Assembly: GCF_002261215.1 (NCBI RefSeq)
Contig: NZ_NEVS01000004.1
Coordinates: 4,712,001 to 4,776,000 of the forward strand
Direction of reading: 5' to 3'
Source: Bordetella genomosp. 11
Lineage (GTDB): Bacteria; Pseudomonadota; Gammaproteobacteria; Burkholderiales; Burkholderiaceae_B
Length of the DNA: 64,000 nucleotides
Numbering within the stretch: the first letter of the stretch is position 1; each line of letters starts with the position of its first letter. The notes beneath the pieces were generated by a model. That model had not been told where the DNA came from. It saw only the letters and a program-made list of their open reading frames with translations, and made no database searches. This document shows positions 1-9,011 of this stretch, one piece after another. The position numbers were made by a program, and so were the translations under genes.

Positions 1-414
1 CAGATTCGATCCGCTGAGGATGATTTCCGTCGGAGTGGGGCATTTCGCGCTGATACCCTTGGGCAGCTTGTGCTCGATATCGTGCGAGAAACCAAGTTGC
101 AATTTGACGACGTCGCCTTGCACCTGGGCGCGGTAACCCACGCCCACCAGGTTCAGCTTGCGTTCAAAACCCTTGCTGACACCCGTCACCATATTCGCGA
201 CCAGCGCGCGCACCGTGCCGGACATGGCATTGGCGTGACGGCTGTCGTTCGCCGCGACGAAGGTCAGTTTGCCTTCGTCCAGCTTCACGACCACGTCTCC
301 GGTCAACGCCTGCACGAGCGTGCCCAGCGGACCCTTGACGGTGATCTGGTCTTCCTTCAACGCCACTTCGACGTTCTTCGGCACTTCGACCGGGTATTTG
401 GCTATACGTGACAT
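1..414 (-). CDS. rplF: 50S ribosomal protein L6 (partial, C-terminus beyond window)
   Basis: The first 138 codons of ribosomal protein L6, a large-subunit protein near the GTPase-associated centre. The translation starts MSRIAKYPVEVPKNVEV and continues with the expected L6 features (GPLG, VGVGYRAQ). The ATG at 414 lies 10 bases downstream of the rpsH stop, as usual in the spc operon. The window edge removes the C-terminal part, so completeness cannot be judged. It is the last visible gene of the rplN-led unit. Confidence 0.96.
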   Translation of the reverse strand, partial: MSRIAKYPVEVPKNVEVALKEDQITVKGPLGTLVQALTGDVVVKLDEGKLTFVAANDSRHANAMSGTVRALVANMVTGVSKGFERKLNLVGVGYRAQVQGDVVKLQLGFSHDIEHKLPKGISAKCPTPTEIILSGSNL

Positions 415-424
415 TCGACTCTCC

Positions 425-820
425 TTAGGCCACGTAGCACAGGACTTCGCCGCCCACGCCGTTGGCGCGAGCCTTGCGGTCGGTCATCACGCCACGCGAG
501 GTCGAGACGATGGCAACGCCCAGGCCGTTCATGACCTCGGGAATGTTGCTACGGCCCTTGTAGATACGCAGGCCGGGGCGCGAGACGCGTTCGATGCGCT
601 CGATAACCGGGCGGCCGGCGTAGTACTTCAGGGCGATCTCGAGCTCAGGCTTGGCCTGCGTGCCCTTGACCTCGAAACCATCGATATAGCCCTCGTCCTT
701 CAGCACGGCAGCGATGGCGGCCTTCAGCTTCGAGGACGGCATGGTCACCGTGACTTTGTCAACTTGCTGCGCATTGCGAATGCGGGTCAGCATATCGGCG
801 ATCGGATCGCTCATGCTCAT
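425..820 (-). CDS. rpsH: 30S ribosomal protein S8
   Basis: S8, a primary 16S rRNA-binding protein and in enterobacteria the translational repressor of the spc operon. The 131-residue product begins [19 protein letters not shown] and ends with the conserved GGEVLCYVA; the segment [13 protein letters not shown] is the typical S8 C-terminal RNA-binding motif. I chose the ATG at 820 because AGGAGA lies just upstream; the reading frame stays open further upstream (to 865) but that extension runs into rpsN and has no S8 similarity. It lies 10 bases after rpsN. Confidence 0.98.
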   Translation of the reverse strand: MSMSDPIADMLTRIRNAQQVDKVTVTMPSSKLKAAIAAVLKDEGYIDGFEVKGTQAKPELEIALKYYAGRPVIERIERVSRPGLRIYKGRSNIPEVMNGLGVAIVSTSRGVMTDRKARANGVGGEVLCYVA

Positions 821-830
821 ATCTGTTCTC

Positions 831-1136
831 CTACCAGCTGGCCTTGGTGATGCCGGGGATTTCACCCTTCATCGCCATTTCGCGAAGTTTGTGGCGCGTG
901 AGGCCGAACTTGCTGAACACGCCACGCGGACGACCCGTCACCGTGCAGCGGTTGCGCTGGCGGGTGGGGTTGGCGTTGCGCGGCAGCTGTTGCAGCTTGA
1001 GCCGAGCTTGGTAACGTTCTTCGTCAGTCTTGGACTGATCGTCGATGATCGCCTTCAGTGCGGCGCGCTTGGCGGCGAATTTGTCAGCCAGCTTGGCACG
1101 CTTGATGTCGCGATTGATGAGTGAGAGTTTGGCCAC
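831..1136 (-). CDS. rpsN: 30S ribosomal protein S14
   Basis: S14, an assembly protein of the 30S head. At 101 residues it is the long type, lacking the CXXC zinc ribbon of short S14: only one Cys is seen, in [25 protein letters not shown]. It sits 11 bases after rplE and 10 before rpsH in the usual order. Long S14 is normal for proteobacteria, so no zinc-regulated paralogue is implied here. Confidence 0.98.
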   Translation of the reverse strand: MAKLSLINRDIKRAKLADKFAAKRAALKAIIDDQSKTDEERYQARLKLQQLPRNANPTRQRNRCTVTGRPRGVFSKFGLTRHKLREMAMKGEIPGITKASW

Positions 1137-1147
1137 GTCATCGTCCC

Positions 1148-1687
1148 TTAATTGCGAAACGGGAAGCTGAACGCCGTCAACAGCGCCTTGGCTTCTTCGT
1201 CGGTCTTGGCAGTGGTGGTGATGCTGATGTTCAGCCCACGCAACGCGTCGATCTTGTCGTACTCGATTTCGGGGAAAATGATTTGCTCTTTCACCCCGAT
1301 GTTGTAGTTGCCACGGCCATCGAAAGCACGGCCGGACACGCCACGGAAGTCACGCACGCGCGGGAAGGCCACGGCGACCAGGCGATCCAGGAAGTCGTAC
1401 ATCCGTTCGCCACGCAGGGTCACCATGCAGCCGATCGGATAGTTTTCACGGATCTTGAAGCCGGCGATAGCCTTGCGGGTCTTGGTGATCACAGGCTTCT
1501 GGCCGGCGATCTTGGTCAGATCCGACACGGCGTGCTCGATGACCTTCTTGTCGGCCACGGCTTCGGATACGCCCATGTTCAGCGTGATCTTGGTGATGCG
1601 CGGCACTTCCATCGAGCTCTGGTAGCCGAACTTGGCCTTGAGGTCGCCGACGATCTTGTCGCGATACAGGTCTTGCAGACGAGTCAT
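1148..1687 (-). CDS. rplE: 50S ribosomal protein L5
   Basis: L5, a 5S rRNA-binding protein of the central protuberance. The 179-residue sequence has the family signatures [13 protein letters not shown] near the N-terminus, [20 protein letters not shown] in the middle and [19 protein letters not shown] near the C-terminus, ending AFSFPFRN. Length matches the family. It follows rplX by 12 bases and is co-transcribed with it. Confidence 0.98.
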   Translation of the reverse strand: MTRLQDLYRDKIVGDLKAKFGYQSSMEVPRITKITLNMGVSEAVADKKVIEHAVSDLTKIAGQKPVITKTRKAIAGFKIRENYPIGCMVTLRGERMYDFLDRLVAVAFPRVRDFRGVSGRAFDGRGNYNIGVKEQIIFPEIEYDKIDALRGLNISITTTAKTDEEAKALLTAFSFPFRN

Positions 1688-1699
1688 GTCTTACGCTCC

Positions 1700-2020
1700 T
1701 TACGCCTTGGCGCCGACTTCGGCACCATTGGAACGGAAGACGCGCACCTTGCGGCCATCGACTTCCTTGACACCGACGCGGTCGCCCTTGCCCGTTGCCG
1801 GGTTGAACAGCGCGACGTTCGAAATATGGATGGGCATGGTCTTCTCGACGATGCCGCCAGGATTGTTGGCCATGGGATTCGGCTTGGCGTGCTTCTTGAC
1901 GACGTTCACGCCCTCAACCAGCACGTAGTCGGCGCTCACGACCTGCAGCACCGTGCCGCGACGCTTCTTGTCGCGACCGGTCAGGACGATGACTTCGTCA
2001 CCTTTGCGAATATTGTTCAT
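1700..2020 (-). CDS. rplX: 50S ribosomal protein L24
   Basis: L24, an assembly initiator of the 50S subunit. The 106 residues contain the N-terminal KOW motif ([21 protein letters not shown]) and the conserved [18 protein letters not shown]. It follows rplN by 10 bases, the usual spc order. The length is normal for betaproteobacteria. Confidence 0.97.
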   Translation of the reverse strand: MNNIRKGDEVIVLTGRDKKRRGTVLQVVSADYVLVEGVNVVKKHAKPNPMANNPGGIVEKTMPIHISNVALFNPATGKGDRVGVKEVDGRKVRVFRSNGAEVGAKA

Positions 2021-2030
2021 CGTGGGCTCC

Positions 2031-2408
2031 TTACAGCACTTCCGCGGCCAGCGACACGATCTTCATGAACTGCTCGGTACGCAGCTCGCGCGTCACGGGT
2101 CCGAAGATGCGGGTGCCGATCGGTTCCTTCTTGGCGTTCAGCAGAACGGCGGCATTGCCGTTGACGCCCGGGAAACGAATCAACGAACCGTCCTTGCGGC
2201 GCACACCGCTGGCGGTACGCACCACCACCGCGTTGTAGATTTCGCCCTTTTTGACGCGGCCGCGCGGCGCGGCGTCGATGACGCTGACTTTGATGATGTC
2301 GCCGATACCGGCATAACGGCGCTTGGATCCGCCGAGCACCTTGATGCACCGCACTCGGCGCGCACCAGTGTTGTCGGCCACGTCCAGCGTGGTCTGCATT
2401 TGGATCAT
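2031..2408 (-). CDS. rplN: 50S ribosomal protein L14 (somewhat divergent)
   Basis: L14, which contacts 16S rRNA across the subunit interface. The start [19 protein letters not shown] and the motifs [25 protein letters not shown] and [12 protein letters not shown] are diagnostic. At 125 residues it is about three longer than the common form. The extra residues lie at [13 protein letters not shown] where most homologues have RFDGNA..LL; other normally fixed positions also differ (RVRCIKV for RVMCIKV, LAAEVL for LAPEVL). It is the first gene of its transcription unit, because unrelated genes separate it from rpsQ, its usual upstream neighbour. The divergence judgement rests on remembered family sequences. 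Confidence 0.96.
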   Translation of the reverse strand: MIQMQTTLDVADNTGARRVRCIKVLGGSKRRYAGIGDIIKVSVIDAAPRGRVKKGEIYNAVVVRTASGVRRKDGSLIRFPGVNGNAAVLLNAKKEPIGTRIFGPVTRELRTEQFMKIVSLAAEVL

Positions 2409-2841
2409 GATTTTTCCTGTTCCAACTTAACGAAAAGTGCCGCTGCCGCCCCGTCGGCGCCAGCCTTTGCAGGCCGCCGCCATGGCGCGGGCAAAACCGC
2501 CCTTTTCGTCAGTTTTGGTCCCGTAAGGGTTTGATAACTCCGGTCCGCCGGGCGATTCGTGACGGGATTCCCAAGGCCGCTTGCCGGGTGCTCCCGGGCT
2601 TCGTCTCCCGGGACTGCCCCTGGATCGCTTTCCCAAGGGGTAACCCATACATCGACTGCTGCGAACCCGCATCCTGAATCTGGACGAAACCAGAGCTGGT
2701 ATCCTGCGGATTTCCCCAAGCCCGCCTGGATCTCGCCTGCCCGGGGCGGCCTGACCGCCCTGGCGCTTGAAGATCCGAAGAGGTTCTTCGGGAAAGCTAG
2801 CAATTCTAGCCCGGAAGGCACAACCCGCGCAAGTGCTATCT
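2409..2841. other. rplN leader region, no gene
   Basis: A 433-base segment between rplN and the hydroxylase-like gene. I see no credible coding sequence. It holds a promoter-like site at its right end (2803-2832) and a perfect 7-bp hairpin with a 3-base loop at 2775-2791, just after the predicted start site. About 390 bases of untranslated leader would precede rplN, long enough for translational or attenuation control, but no known leader fold is evident. Confidence 0.5.
2803..2832 (-). promoter_or_regulatory. Predicted sigma70 promoter of the rplN (spc) unit
   Basis: On the minus strand TTGCGC (2832-2827) and TAGAAT (2808-2803) are separated by 18 bases. Its position upstream of rplN, after an insertion that cuts the spc genes off from the S10 unit and its terminator, makes a dedicated promoter expected. 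The -10 box is good and the -35 box moderate. Confidence 0.5.
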
Positions 2842-3597
2842 TCAATCCCGCCCGTAGTAGCCTTTTTCCCACACGTCGTGGTTGGCTTTGGACTGACGGA
2901 TTTCGGACGTCATGGGGGCCACGGCCAGGATCAGGCGGTTCAGCCAGCTGACCGGCCAGCGGCACGGGCGGTCGAAATCGACGAAGAGCACCACCCGCAG
3001 CCCGTCGGTATCGTTATGGACCTGGTGCGGATACAGATCGTCGAACACCACGGCGCGCCCCTCTTGCCAGACGTAGCGCTGGCCATCCACTTCGATCCAG
3101 CAGCGGTCCCGGGGTTCGGGCACGACCAGCGCCAGATGCAGCCGCAGCACGCCGTTGTAGGGACCGCGGTGCATGGGTATGCGCTTGCCTGGCTCCAGGA
3201 TGGAGTAGAACGCCGTGCGTATCCCCGGGATCGCCGCGATGGCCCGCGCCGTGGCGGGACAGCGCGCGATGTTGCGCTCGGCCCGCAGGCCATAGGCCAT
3301 GAAGACGAAGGTCTTCCACTGCCGGTCCGTGGTAATGGTAGCGACATCGGGCGACAGCTCATGGAAGGCCGGCAGCCGGTCGCGGTCGCGCAGGATTTCG
3401 AGCAACTCGGCGCGGATGGCGGGGGTTTGGGCTTCCAGGCCCGGCAGCCAGGGAAAGGCCGCATTGTCGAAGATGGGATGGTCCCCAACCAGGGATGCCC
3501 GCGCGATCGCGTTGTGCACGATGTCCACGAGGGCAAAGAAAGCTCGGGAAAAAAGGGACGGGGGATTCTTGGTCGGGGCGGTATCGAGTGGCTGCAC
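2842..3597 (-). CDS. Aspartyl/asparaginyl beta-hydroxylase-like (LpxO-type) dioxygenase
   Basis: Probable Fe(II)/2-oxoglutarate-dependent dioxygenase of the Asp/Asn beta-hydroxylase family, which includes LpxO-type lipid A hydroxylases. From the GTG at 3597 the product has 251 residues. The family core is visible: IPMHRGPYNGVLRLHLAL with His143 and His154, then VFDDLYPHQVHNDTDGLRVVLF with His191/His194 as the distal iron ligand region and an Arg for 2-oxoglutarate. The C-terminus has a hydrophobic stretch (PVSWLNRLILAVAP) that might touch the membrane. The start is uncertain: there is no in-frame ATG near the conserved part and no strong ribosome site, and the frame stays open much further upstream. 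Substrate (lipid A acyl chain or protein) cannot be told from sequence. Confidence 0.8.
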   Translation of the reverse strand: MQPLDTAPTKNPPSLFSRAFFALVDIVHNAIARASLVGDHPIFDNAAFPWLPGLEAQTPAIRAELLEILRDRDRLPAFHELSPDVATITTDRQWKTFVFMAYGLRAERNIARCPATARAIAAIPGIRTAFYSILEPGKRIPMHRGPYNGVLRLHLALVVPEPRDRCWIEVDGQRYVWQEGRAVVFDDLYPHQVHNDTDGLRVVLFVDFDRPCRWPVSWLNRLILAVAPMTSEIRQSKANHDVWEKGYYGRD

Positions 3598-3910
3598 GGT
3601 ATGGGTCGGCTTATATCGGCTTATTTCGTTTGCTGGTCGGGTCCGGCAAATTCCTTGTCGATGCAACCGGGCCGCGGGGCGCAGGCTTGCCTGTGGGCAT
3701 TGCCGGCGTGCCGGCCCGTCGTCGGGGCTTCTTATTGACGACGGGAATCCTCCAGGGTTCCGGCCCGCAGAGGATAATACCGCGAGCACTACCCGGACCT
3801 GACAGCCCGGGGCCCGCATCGCCCATAAGCAGCGGCGCCCGGCGTGGGCGGTATAGACTGATAGTGGCGCGGCGTCGGCCGCATCCAATTTTCCAACGAG
3901 GGATAACAGC
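3598..3910. other. Divergent intergenic region
   Basis: About 310 bases between the divergent hydroxylase-like and aldehyde dehydrogenase genes. It must carry both promoters. I see TATAGA-like sequence near 3854 but no partner -35 at normal spacing, so I mark no promoter. No operator palindrome stands out. Confidence 0.4.
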
Positions 3911-5338
3911 ATGTACGAACAGTTGGCGTTGTATATCGATGGCGAATTCCTGTCGGGCGACGGTCGCCAGAGCCAGGACGTGACCAATCCGGCCACGCTC
4001 GAGGTCCTGGGCAAGCTGCCGCACGCCACCGAGGCCGACCTCGACCGCGCCCTGCAGGCGGCCCAGCGCGCTTTCGAGTCCTGGCGCCGTACATCGCCCA
4101 TGGAACGTTCGCGTATCCTGCGCAAAGTCGCCGAACTGTCGCGCGAGCGCGCCCAGGAAATCGGCCGCAACATGACCATGGACCAAGGCAAGCCGCTGGC
4201 CGAAGCAGTGCTGGAAGTCACCAGCTGCTCGGAACACTGCGAATGGCACGCCGAGGAATGCCGCCGGATCTACGGTCGCGTGATCCCCCCGCGCAATCCC
4301 GACGTCCGCCAGTTCGTCGTGCGCGAGCCGATCGGCGTGTGCGCCGCCTTCACTCCCTGGAACTTCCCGTACAACCAGGCCATCCGCAAGATCGCCGCCG
4401 CCCTGGGCGCCGGTTGCACCATCATCCTCAAGGGTCCGGAAGATTCGCCCAGCGCCGTCATGGCGATCGCGCGCATGTTCCACGACGCCGGCCTGCCGCC
4501 GGGCTGCCTGAACATCGTCTGGGGCGAACCGGCCAAGATTTCGGAATACCTGATCCGTTCGCCCATCGTCCGCAAAATCTCCTTCACCGGCTCGGTTCCG
4601 GTGGGCAAGCACCTGGCGGCACTGGCTGGCGCGCACATGAAGCGCAGCACGATGGAGTTGGGCGGCCATTCGCCCGTGCTGGTGTTCGACGACGCCGATA
4701 TCGACCGCGCGGCCGAAATGCTGGCCCGCTTCAAGATCCGGAATGCCGGCCAGGTTTGCGTGTCTCCCACCCGCTTCTATGTGCAGAAGGGCGCCTATGA
4801 CAAGTTCCTGGCGCGCTTTACCGATGTGCTGAAGAACATCAAGGTGGGCAACGGTCTGGAAGCCGGCACGGAAATGGGTCCCCTGGCGCATGAACGCCGC
4901 GTGCCCACCATGAGCCGGTTCGTCGAGGACGCGATCGAGAAAGGCGCCAAGGTGGTGCTGGGCGGGGCCCCTATCGAACGCGCCGGCCACTTCTTCGCGC
5001 CCACGGTCATCACCGACCTGCCCGAAGACGCCATGCTGATGACGGAAGAGCCCTTCGGCCCGCTGGCGCCGGTGGTGCCTTTCACCGATACGGACGAAGC
5101 CATCAAGCGCGCCAATAGCTTGCCGTTCGGCCTATCGTCGTACGTGTTCACCAATTCGCTGAAGACCGCCACCAAGGTATCGAATGCACTGGAGGCGGGG
5201 ATGGTCAATATCAATCACTTCGGCAGCGCCTTGGCCGAGACGCCGTTCGGCGGCGTAAAGGATAGCGGCATCGGCAGCGAAGGCGGCACGGAGACCTTCG
5301 ACGGCTACCTGGTCACGAAGTTCATCACGCATATTTGA
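3911..5338 (+). CDS. NAD(P)-dependent aldehyde dehydrogenase (succinate-semialdehyde dehydrogenase-like)
   Basis: Oxidises an aldehyde to the acid using NAD(P); soluble, probably tetrameric. The 475 residues carry the full family signature: TPWNFP with oxyanion Asn151, cofactor-binding Lys174 in [16 protein letters not shown] at the Rossmann turn, general-base Glu249 in MELGGHSP and nucleophile Cys283 in NAGQVCVSP. The ATG at 3911 is well supported by GAGGGATAACAGC before it. Overall it resembles the succinate-semialdehyde dehydrogenase (GabD/Sad) group, but substrate cannot be fixed. Being read against the ribosomal genes, inside the gap between rpsQ and rplN, it is clearly not part of the ribosomal transcript. 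Confidence 0.93.
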   Translation: MYEQLALYIDGEFLSGDGRQSQDVTNPATLEVLGKLPHATEADLDRALQAAQRAFESWRRTSPMERSRILRKVAELSRERAQEIGRNMTMDQGKPLAEAVLEVTSCSEHCEWHAEECRRIYGRVIPPRNPDVRQFVVREPIGVCAAFTPWNFPYNQAIRKIAAALGAGCTIILKGPEDSPSAVMAIARMFHDAGLPPGCLNIVWGEPAKISEYLIRSPIVRKISFTGSVPVGKHLAALAGAHMKRSTMELGGHSPVLVFDDADIDRAAEMLARFKIRNAGQVCVSPTRFYVQKGAYDKFLARFTDVLKNIKVGNGLEAGTEMGPLAHERRVPTMSRFVEDAIEKGAKVVLGGAPIERAGHFFAPTVITDLPEDAMLMTEEPFGPLAPVVPFTDTDEAIKRANSLPFGLSSYVFTNSLKTATKVSNALEAGMVNINHFGSALAETPFGGVKDSGIGSEGGTETFDGYLVTKFITHI

Positions 5339-5378
5339 CCGCGGATTAAGGCACGGGGAACGGCGCCCGGCTCGGGCC

Positions 5379-5401
5379 GCCGGCCTTCCGCGAAGGCCGG
5401 C
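5379..5401. terminator. Hairpin between convergent genes
   Basis: A perfect 10-bp GC-rich stem with a 3-base loop lies between the ends of the aldehyde dehydrogenase (plus) and the orphan gene (minus). There is no T-tract on either side, so it may block read-through or protect 3' ends rather than act as a classic terminator. Confidence 0.4.
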
Positions 5402-5471
5402 GTGGGCGTGTCGCCGGCCCCTCCGCCACCGCTTCGTCGAAGCGTGCCGGAGATCCCGGCCCCGCGTCCGT

Positions 5472-6314
5472 TCAGCTGCCGTCGCCCTCGCCTTCGCCGT
5501 CATTCCCGTCCCGCCGGGCATTGGGATTCATCAGCCGATATAGCTTCTGGATCCGGGTGTTCATGTCGAACGCGGGCTCGTCGGGCGATGCGTCTTCCGC
5601 GCGCAGGTCCGCCGGCAGAGGCTCGTTCCACGTATGCAGCGTGACGGCCAGCGCGCGCGATGCCCATTCCCTGTTTTTGTCCGGAAAGTCCCGAAGCAGC
5701 GCGTCGATAAGCGAGTCGTACTCGCCGGTGCGCTCGAGGCTGTCGATGTAGTCCCGTACCAGCGGCGCGTAGCGGCCGCGGTCGATAAGGTGCAGGGCCA
5801 GCGCGTCCATGATGACGGCCCCTTTGGGTTCTTCCGGCGTATCGACATAGCCGGGGGCCAGGATGCTCTGCAAGCGCGTGGCGGCTTGCGGCGATGGGCC
5901 TTCGCGGCGCCACTCGGTGAAGGCCTGTTCCATAAGGTCCGCGCGCTCCCAGGTCGACAGCGTGCTTTGCCTGAACGTATCGAGCAGTTGGATGCCGAAG
6001 TCTTCCGCAAACGGCACGCCCGCGATGGCTTCGCGAGGACCTGCCTCTCTTGTCGGAAATTCGGATGCGGCGCGACGCAGGCGCAGGAAAGCCGCGCTCA
6101 TCGAATACGAGGCCGCGCCGCGCGGCGATGTGTCCGCAAGCCGCAGGGTATCTTCCGACCCATGCGCGCCGGGCGCCGGTACATGGTAGGCATCCAGGGT
6201 GGCGGCCAGGTCGTTACCGCTCTTCGTTGCGATGGATGGACTTTGCGCGGAGCCAACCGGTGGGCCGGCAGGCGGTGGGATGGGCACGGTACCGAACGGC
6301 GCGAGCTGCGTCAT
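5472..6314 (-). CDS. Hypothetical protein, Pro/Ser-rich N-terminus
   Basis: I do not recognise this 280-residue protein. The ATG at 6314 is strongly supported by GAGGAGAG upstream. Residues 1-40 are low-complexity and rich in Pro, Ala, Gly and Ser (PIPPPAGPPVG); residues about 70-265 look helical and charged, with several Trp and Arg-rich stretches; the tail is acidic and glycine-rich (NDGEGEGDGS). No signal peptide or membrane segment is visible. An unstructured Ser/Pro N-terminus followed by a helical body is seen in some type III secreted proteins and chaperones, but nothing nearby confirms that. It sits alone between rpsQ and rplN, convergent with the aldehyde dehydrogenase. Confidence 0.7.
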   Translation of the reverse strand: MTQLAPFGTVPIPPPAGPPVGSAQSPSIATKSGNDLAATLDAYHVPAPGAHGSEDTLRLADTSPRGAASYSMSAAFLRLRRAASEFPTREAGPREAIAGVPFAEDFGIQLLDTFRQSTLSTWERADLMEQAFTEWRREGPSPQAATRLQSILAPGYVDTPEEPKGAVIMDALALHLIDRGRYAPLVRDYIDSLERTGEYDSLIDALLRDFPDKNREWASRALAVTLHTWNEPLPADLRAEDASPDEPAFDMNTRIQKLYRLMNPNARRDGNDGEGEGDGS

Positions 6315-6675
6315 TGCACTCTCCTCAGATGACGGGAATTTCTGAGTATGAGCAGGAAACCCCTGGTTCCCTCGAGTCGGCGACCGCCGCTTGCACGCGC
6401 GCAGGATTGCCCACGCCATGCGATGCCGGCTTGGCGGGACCTTCGTGCCAGGATGAAGCCGTCGCGCGCGGCAGTGGGCCACATCGGGCGCGGAAACGAA
6501 AAAACCCTTGGCAAGGCCAAGGGTTTCGTAACGCATCCCAAGGGCTGGGCAAGCCCCTGGTTTACTTCTTACCGCACCGTAATGCCGCCATCCCCTCGCC
6601 CTCGATTCCAGGCGTCATACAGGAGCGGACGGCACATGCGCTTGCGGGGCAGACTTCACCCCGAATGCGCCGGCT
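6315..6675. other. Intergenic region between orphan gene and rpsQ
   Basis: About 360 bases. It contains the rpsQ-unit terminator at 6502-6526. The promoter of the orphan gene should lie between that terminator and 6314; I could not identify convincing hexamers. No coding sequence is supported. Confidence 0.45.
6502..6526 (-). terminator. Rho-independent terminator after rpsQ
   Basis: Perfect 11-bp inverted repeat (AAACCCTTGGC with a 3-base loop), followed on the minus strand by a run of T residues. It lies about 150 bases after the rpsQ stop and closes the rplC-to-rpsQ unit, so rplN is not served by that transcript. Confidence 0.85.
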
Positions 6676-6963
6676 TTAGATGACGCGGGCAGCTTCGACC
6701 AGACGCACCACGCTCCAGGACTTGGAGCGGGAGATCGGGCGGCCTTCCGCGATTTCCACGGTGTCGCCTTCATTGATCTGGTTGGTTTCGTCGTGCGCCT
6801 TGTACTTGTTCGAGCGCATGACGATCTTGCCGTAGATCGGATGCTTGACGCGGCGTTCCACCAGCACGACAACCGTCTTGTCCATCTTGTTGGACACGAC
6901 CTTGCCGACCAGCGTGCGCTTGCGCTTGGCTTGTTGGGTGTTTTGGGTTTCGGTCATGATCAT
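6676..6963 (-). CDS. rpsQ: 30S ribosomal protein S17
   Basis: S17, a primary 16S rRNA-binding protein. The 95 residues contain [20 protein letters not shown] and [19 protein letters not shown], both diagnostic. The first ATG (6963) overlaps the rpmC TGA by four bases (ATGA), implying translational coupling; a second in-frame ATG at 6957 would drop two residues. It is the last gene of the rplC-led unit here. Confidence 0.97.
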   Translation of the reverse strand: MIMTETQNTQQAKRKRTLVGKVVSNKMDKTVVVLVERRVKHPIYGKIVMRSNKYKAHDETNQINEGDTVEIAEGRPISRSKSWSVVRLVEAARVI

Positions 6964-7151
6964 TTCCCTGCCTTCTGGGTCAGCACGGTGCGTACGCGCG
7001 CGATGTCCTTGCGCACTTTGCCCAGCTGGCTGGTGTTGGCAAGTTGCTGCGTGGCCTTCTGCATGCGCAGACCGAATTGGGCTCGGAGCAGGCTTTCGAG
7101 TTCTTTCTGCAGCTCGGCGGCGTCTTTCGAGCGGAGTTCACTGGCTTTCAT
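6960..7151 (-). CDS. rpmC: 50S ribosomal protein L29
   Basis: L29 lies near the polypeptide exit tunnel. The 63-residue helical protein starts [28 protein letters not shown] and contains [12 protein letters not shown], the conserved C-terminal helix. Normal length. It overlaps rpsQ by four bases and follows rplP by 10 bases. Confidence 0.97.
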   Translation of the reverse strand: MKASELRSKDAAELQKELESLLRAQFGLRMQKATQQLANTSQLGKVRKDIARVRTVLTQKAGK

Positions 7152-7161
7152 TTAGGACTCC

Positions 7162-7578
7162 TTAAGCACCGATGTGACGCGCGACGAACGTCGTCGAAAT
7201 CGGCAGCTTCGCGGCGGCCAGGCGGAAAGCTTCGCGTGCGAGCTCTTCGCTGACCCCTTCCATTTCATAGAGCACCTTGCCGGGCTGGATCTCGGCGACC
7301 CAGTATTCCGGGTTGCCCTTACCGTTACCCATACGGACTTCTGCCGGCTTCTGCGAAATCGGCTTGTCCGGGAAGATGCGGATCCAGATACGACCGCCAC
7401 GCTTGATGTGACGGTTGATGGCACGACGGGCGGCTTCGATCTGGCGGGCGGTCAGGCGGCCGCGACCGGTCGCCTTCAGGCCGTACTCGCCGAACGACAC
7501 GTTGGTGCCGCGCGTGGCCAGGCCGGTATTACGGCCCTTCTGCTCTTTGCGATACTTTCTGCGTGAGGGTTGCAGCAT
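7162..7578 (-). CDS. rplP: 50S ribosomal protein L16
   Basis: L16 binds near the A-site tRNA and organises the peptidyl-transferase region. The 138-residue product starts [17 protein letters not shown] and has [22 protein letters not shown] and [15 protein letters not shown], all diagnostic. It starts two bases after the rpsC stop, as expected for a coupled S10 pair. Confidence 0.98.
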   Translation of the reverse strand: MLQPSRRKYRKEQKGRNTGLATRGTNVSFGEYGLKATGRGRLTARQIEAARRAINRHIKRGGRIWIRIFPDKPISQKPAEVRMGNGKGNPEYWVAEIQPGKVLYEMEGVSEELAREAFRLAAAKLPISTTFVARHIGA

Positions 7579-7580
7579 GA

Positions 7581-8381
7581 TTATTCTCCTTCAGGCGCCG
7601 GGGCAGCATCCGCCTTGCGGGGACCGCGGCCACGACCGCCACCGCCGCCGGGGCGACCGGGACGACCGCCGTCGGGACGGTCACCACGCGGGGCGCGACG
7701 CGGACGACGCTCTTCTTCGCGGGGCGCGGCGGTCTCGGGCGGCAGTTCGCCGTTGGCCAGCATGTCGCCCTTGTAGACCCAGACCTTGATGCCGATCACA
7801 CCGTAGGTGGTGTGGGCTTCCGAGGTGCCGTAGTCGATGTTCGCCTTCAGGGTATGCAGCGGCACACGGCCTTCGCGATACCATTCCGTGCGAGCGATTT
7901 CGATGCCGTTCAAGCGACCCGAGCTCATGATCTTGATGCCCTGGGCACCCAGACGCATGGCATTCTGCATGGCACGCTTCATGGCACGGCGGAACATGAT
8001 CCGCTTTTCCAGCTGCTGCGAGATCGAATCGGCGATCAGCTGCGCATCGGTTTCCGGCTTGCGGATTTCCTCGATGTTCACGTGGACGGGCACGCCCATC
8101 AAACGCTGCAGATCGGCCTTCAGGCTTTCGATATCCTCGCCGCGCTTGCCGATGACGACGCCCGGACGAGCCGAGTACACCGTGATGCGGGCGTTCTTGG
8201 CCGGGCGCTCGATGACCACGCGGCCGACCGAAGCGCTCTTCAGCTTCTTCTTCAAGTATTCGCGAACGCGAATATCCTGGGCGAGCATGCCGCCGAAAGC
8301 CTTGTCGTCAGCGTACCAACGCGAGGACCAGTTGCGGGTTACCGCGAGGCGGAACCCAGTGGGGTGAATTTTCTGACCCAT
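7581..8381 (-). CDS. rpsC: 30S ribosomal protein S3 with extended basic tail
   Basis: S3 forms part of the mRNA entry channel and its helicase activity. The N-terminal KH domain ([25 protein letters not shown]) and C-terminal S3 domain ([27 protein letters not shown]) are complete by about residue 210. The protein runs to 266 residues; the last 50 or so are Arg, Gly and Pro rich (many GR, RP and GGG steps) and look disordered. Long basic tails occur in some betaproteobacterial S3 proteins. Confidence 0.97.
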   Translation of the reverse strand: MGQKIHPTGFRLAVTRNWSSRWYADDKAFGGMLAQDIRVREYLKKKLKSASVGRVVIERPAKNARITVYSARPGVVIGKRGEDIESLKADLQRLMGVPVHVNIEEIRKPETDAQLIADSISQQLEKRIMFRRAMKRAMQNAMRLGAQGIKIMSSGRLNGIEIARTEWYREGRVPLHTLKANIDYGTSEAHTTYGVIGIKVWVYKGDMLANGELPPETAAPREEERRPRRAPRGDRPDGGRPGRPGGGGGRGRGPRKADAAPAPEGE

Positions 8382-8390
8382 CGTGACTCC

Positions 8391-8720
8391 TTAGGCGCCG
8401 ACCTTAACCGTGATGTGGCAGGTCTGCTTCTCGATACGATTGCCGCGGCCTTTGGCGCGAGCCGAGAAGCGCTTCAGCGACTGAGCCTTGTCCACGTAGA
8501 TCGTGGTGACTTTCAGCTCGTCGATGTCGGCACCGTCGTTGTGCTCTGCATTGGCGATAGCGGACTCGACAGCCTTCTTCAGGATGCCGGCGGCCTTCTT
8601 GGGGGAGAAGGTAAGGATCTCGAGTGCACGCGAAACCTTCTGCCCGCGGATCATGTCCGCGACCAGACGGGTCTTCTGCGCCGAGATGTGAACACCACGG
8701 ATAATGGCAGTCGTTTCCAT
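8391..8720 (-). CDS. rplV: 50S ribosomal protein L22
   Basis: L22 lines the nascent-peptide tunnel. The 109 residues contain [18 protein letters not shown] at the N-terminus and the loop-bearing [18 protein letters not shown] near the end, corresponding to the macrolide-associated beta-hairpin. Length and order are normal, between rpsS and rpsC. Confidence 0.97.
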   Translation of the reverse strand: METTAIIRGVHISAQKTRLVADMIRGQKVSRALEILTFSPKKAAGILKKAVESAIANAEHNDGADIDELKVTTIYVDKAQSLKRFSARAKGRGNRIEKQTCHITVKVGA

Positions 8721-8723
8721 CGC

Positions 8724-8999
8724 TTACCTCTTGGCCTTCTTGTCCGCCGCGTGACCCTTGAACGTACGGGTCAGCGCGAACTCGCCCAGTTTGTGACCGA
8801 CCATGTTCTCGTTGATATACACGGGAACGTGCTGCTTGCCGTTGTGCACAGCGATCGTCAGGCCGATGAACTCGGGCAGGATCGTGGAACGGCGCGACCA
8901 GGTCTTGATCGGCTTCTTGTCTTTGACCGCGACAGCCGTATCCACCTTTTTGATCAGGTGCGAATCGACAAACGGGCCTTTCTTGATCGAACGTGACAT
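8724..8999 (-). CDS. rpsS: 30S ribosomal protein S19
   Basis: S19 is a head protein that contacts S13 and tRNA. The 91 residues start [19 protein letters not shown] and contain [23 protein letters not shown] and [17 protein letters not shown], diagnostic of S19. It ends three bases before rplV. Confidence 0.98.
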   Translation of the reverse strand: MSRSIKKGPFVDSHLIKKVDTAVAVKDKKPIKTWSRRSTILPEFIGLTIAVHNGKQHVPVYINENMVGHKLGEFALTRTFKGHAADKKAKR

Positions 9000-9011
9000 A
9001 GTGTTCGCCTC

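Noticed and set aside
3611..4990. Minus-strand frame overlapping the aldehyde dehydrogenase
   Set aside because: Antisense to a gene with full catalytic motifs; composition is low complexity and no start signal is present.
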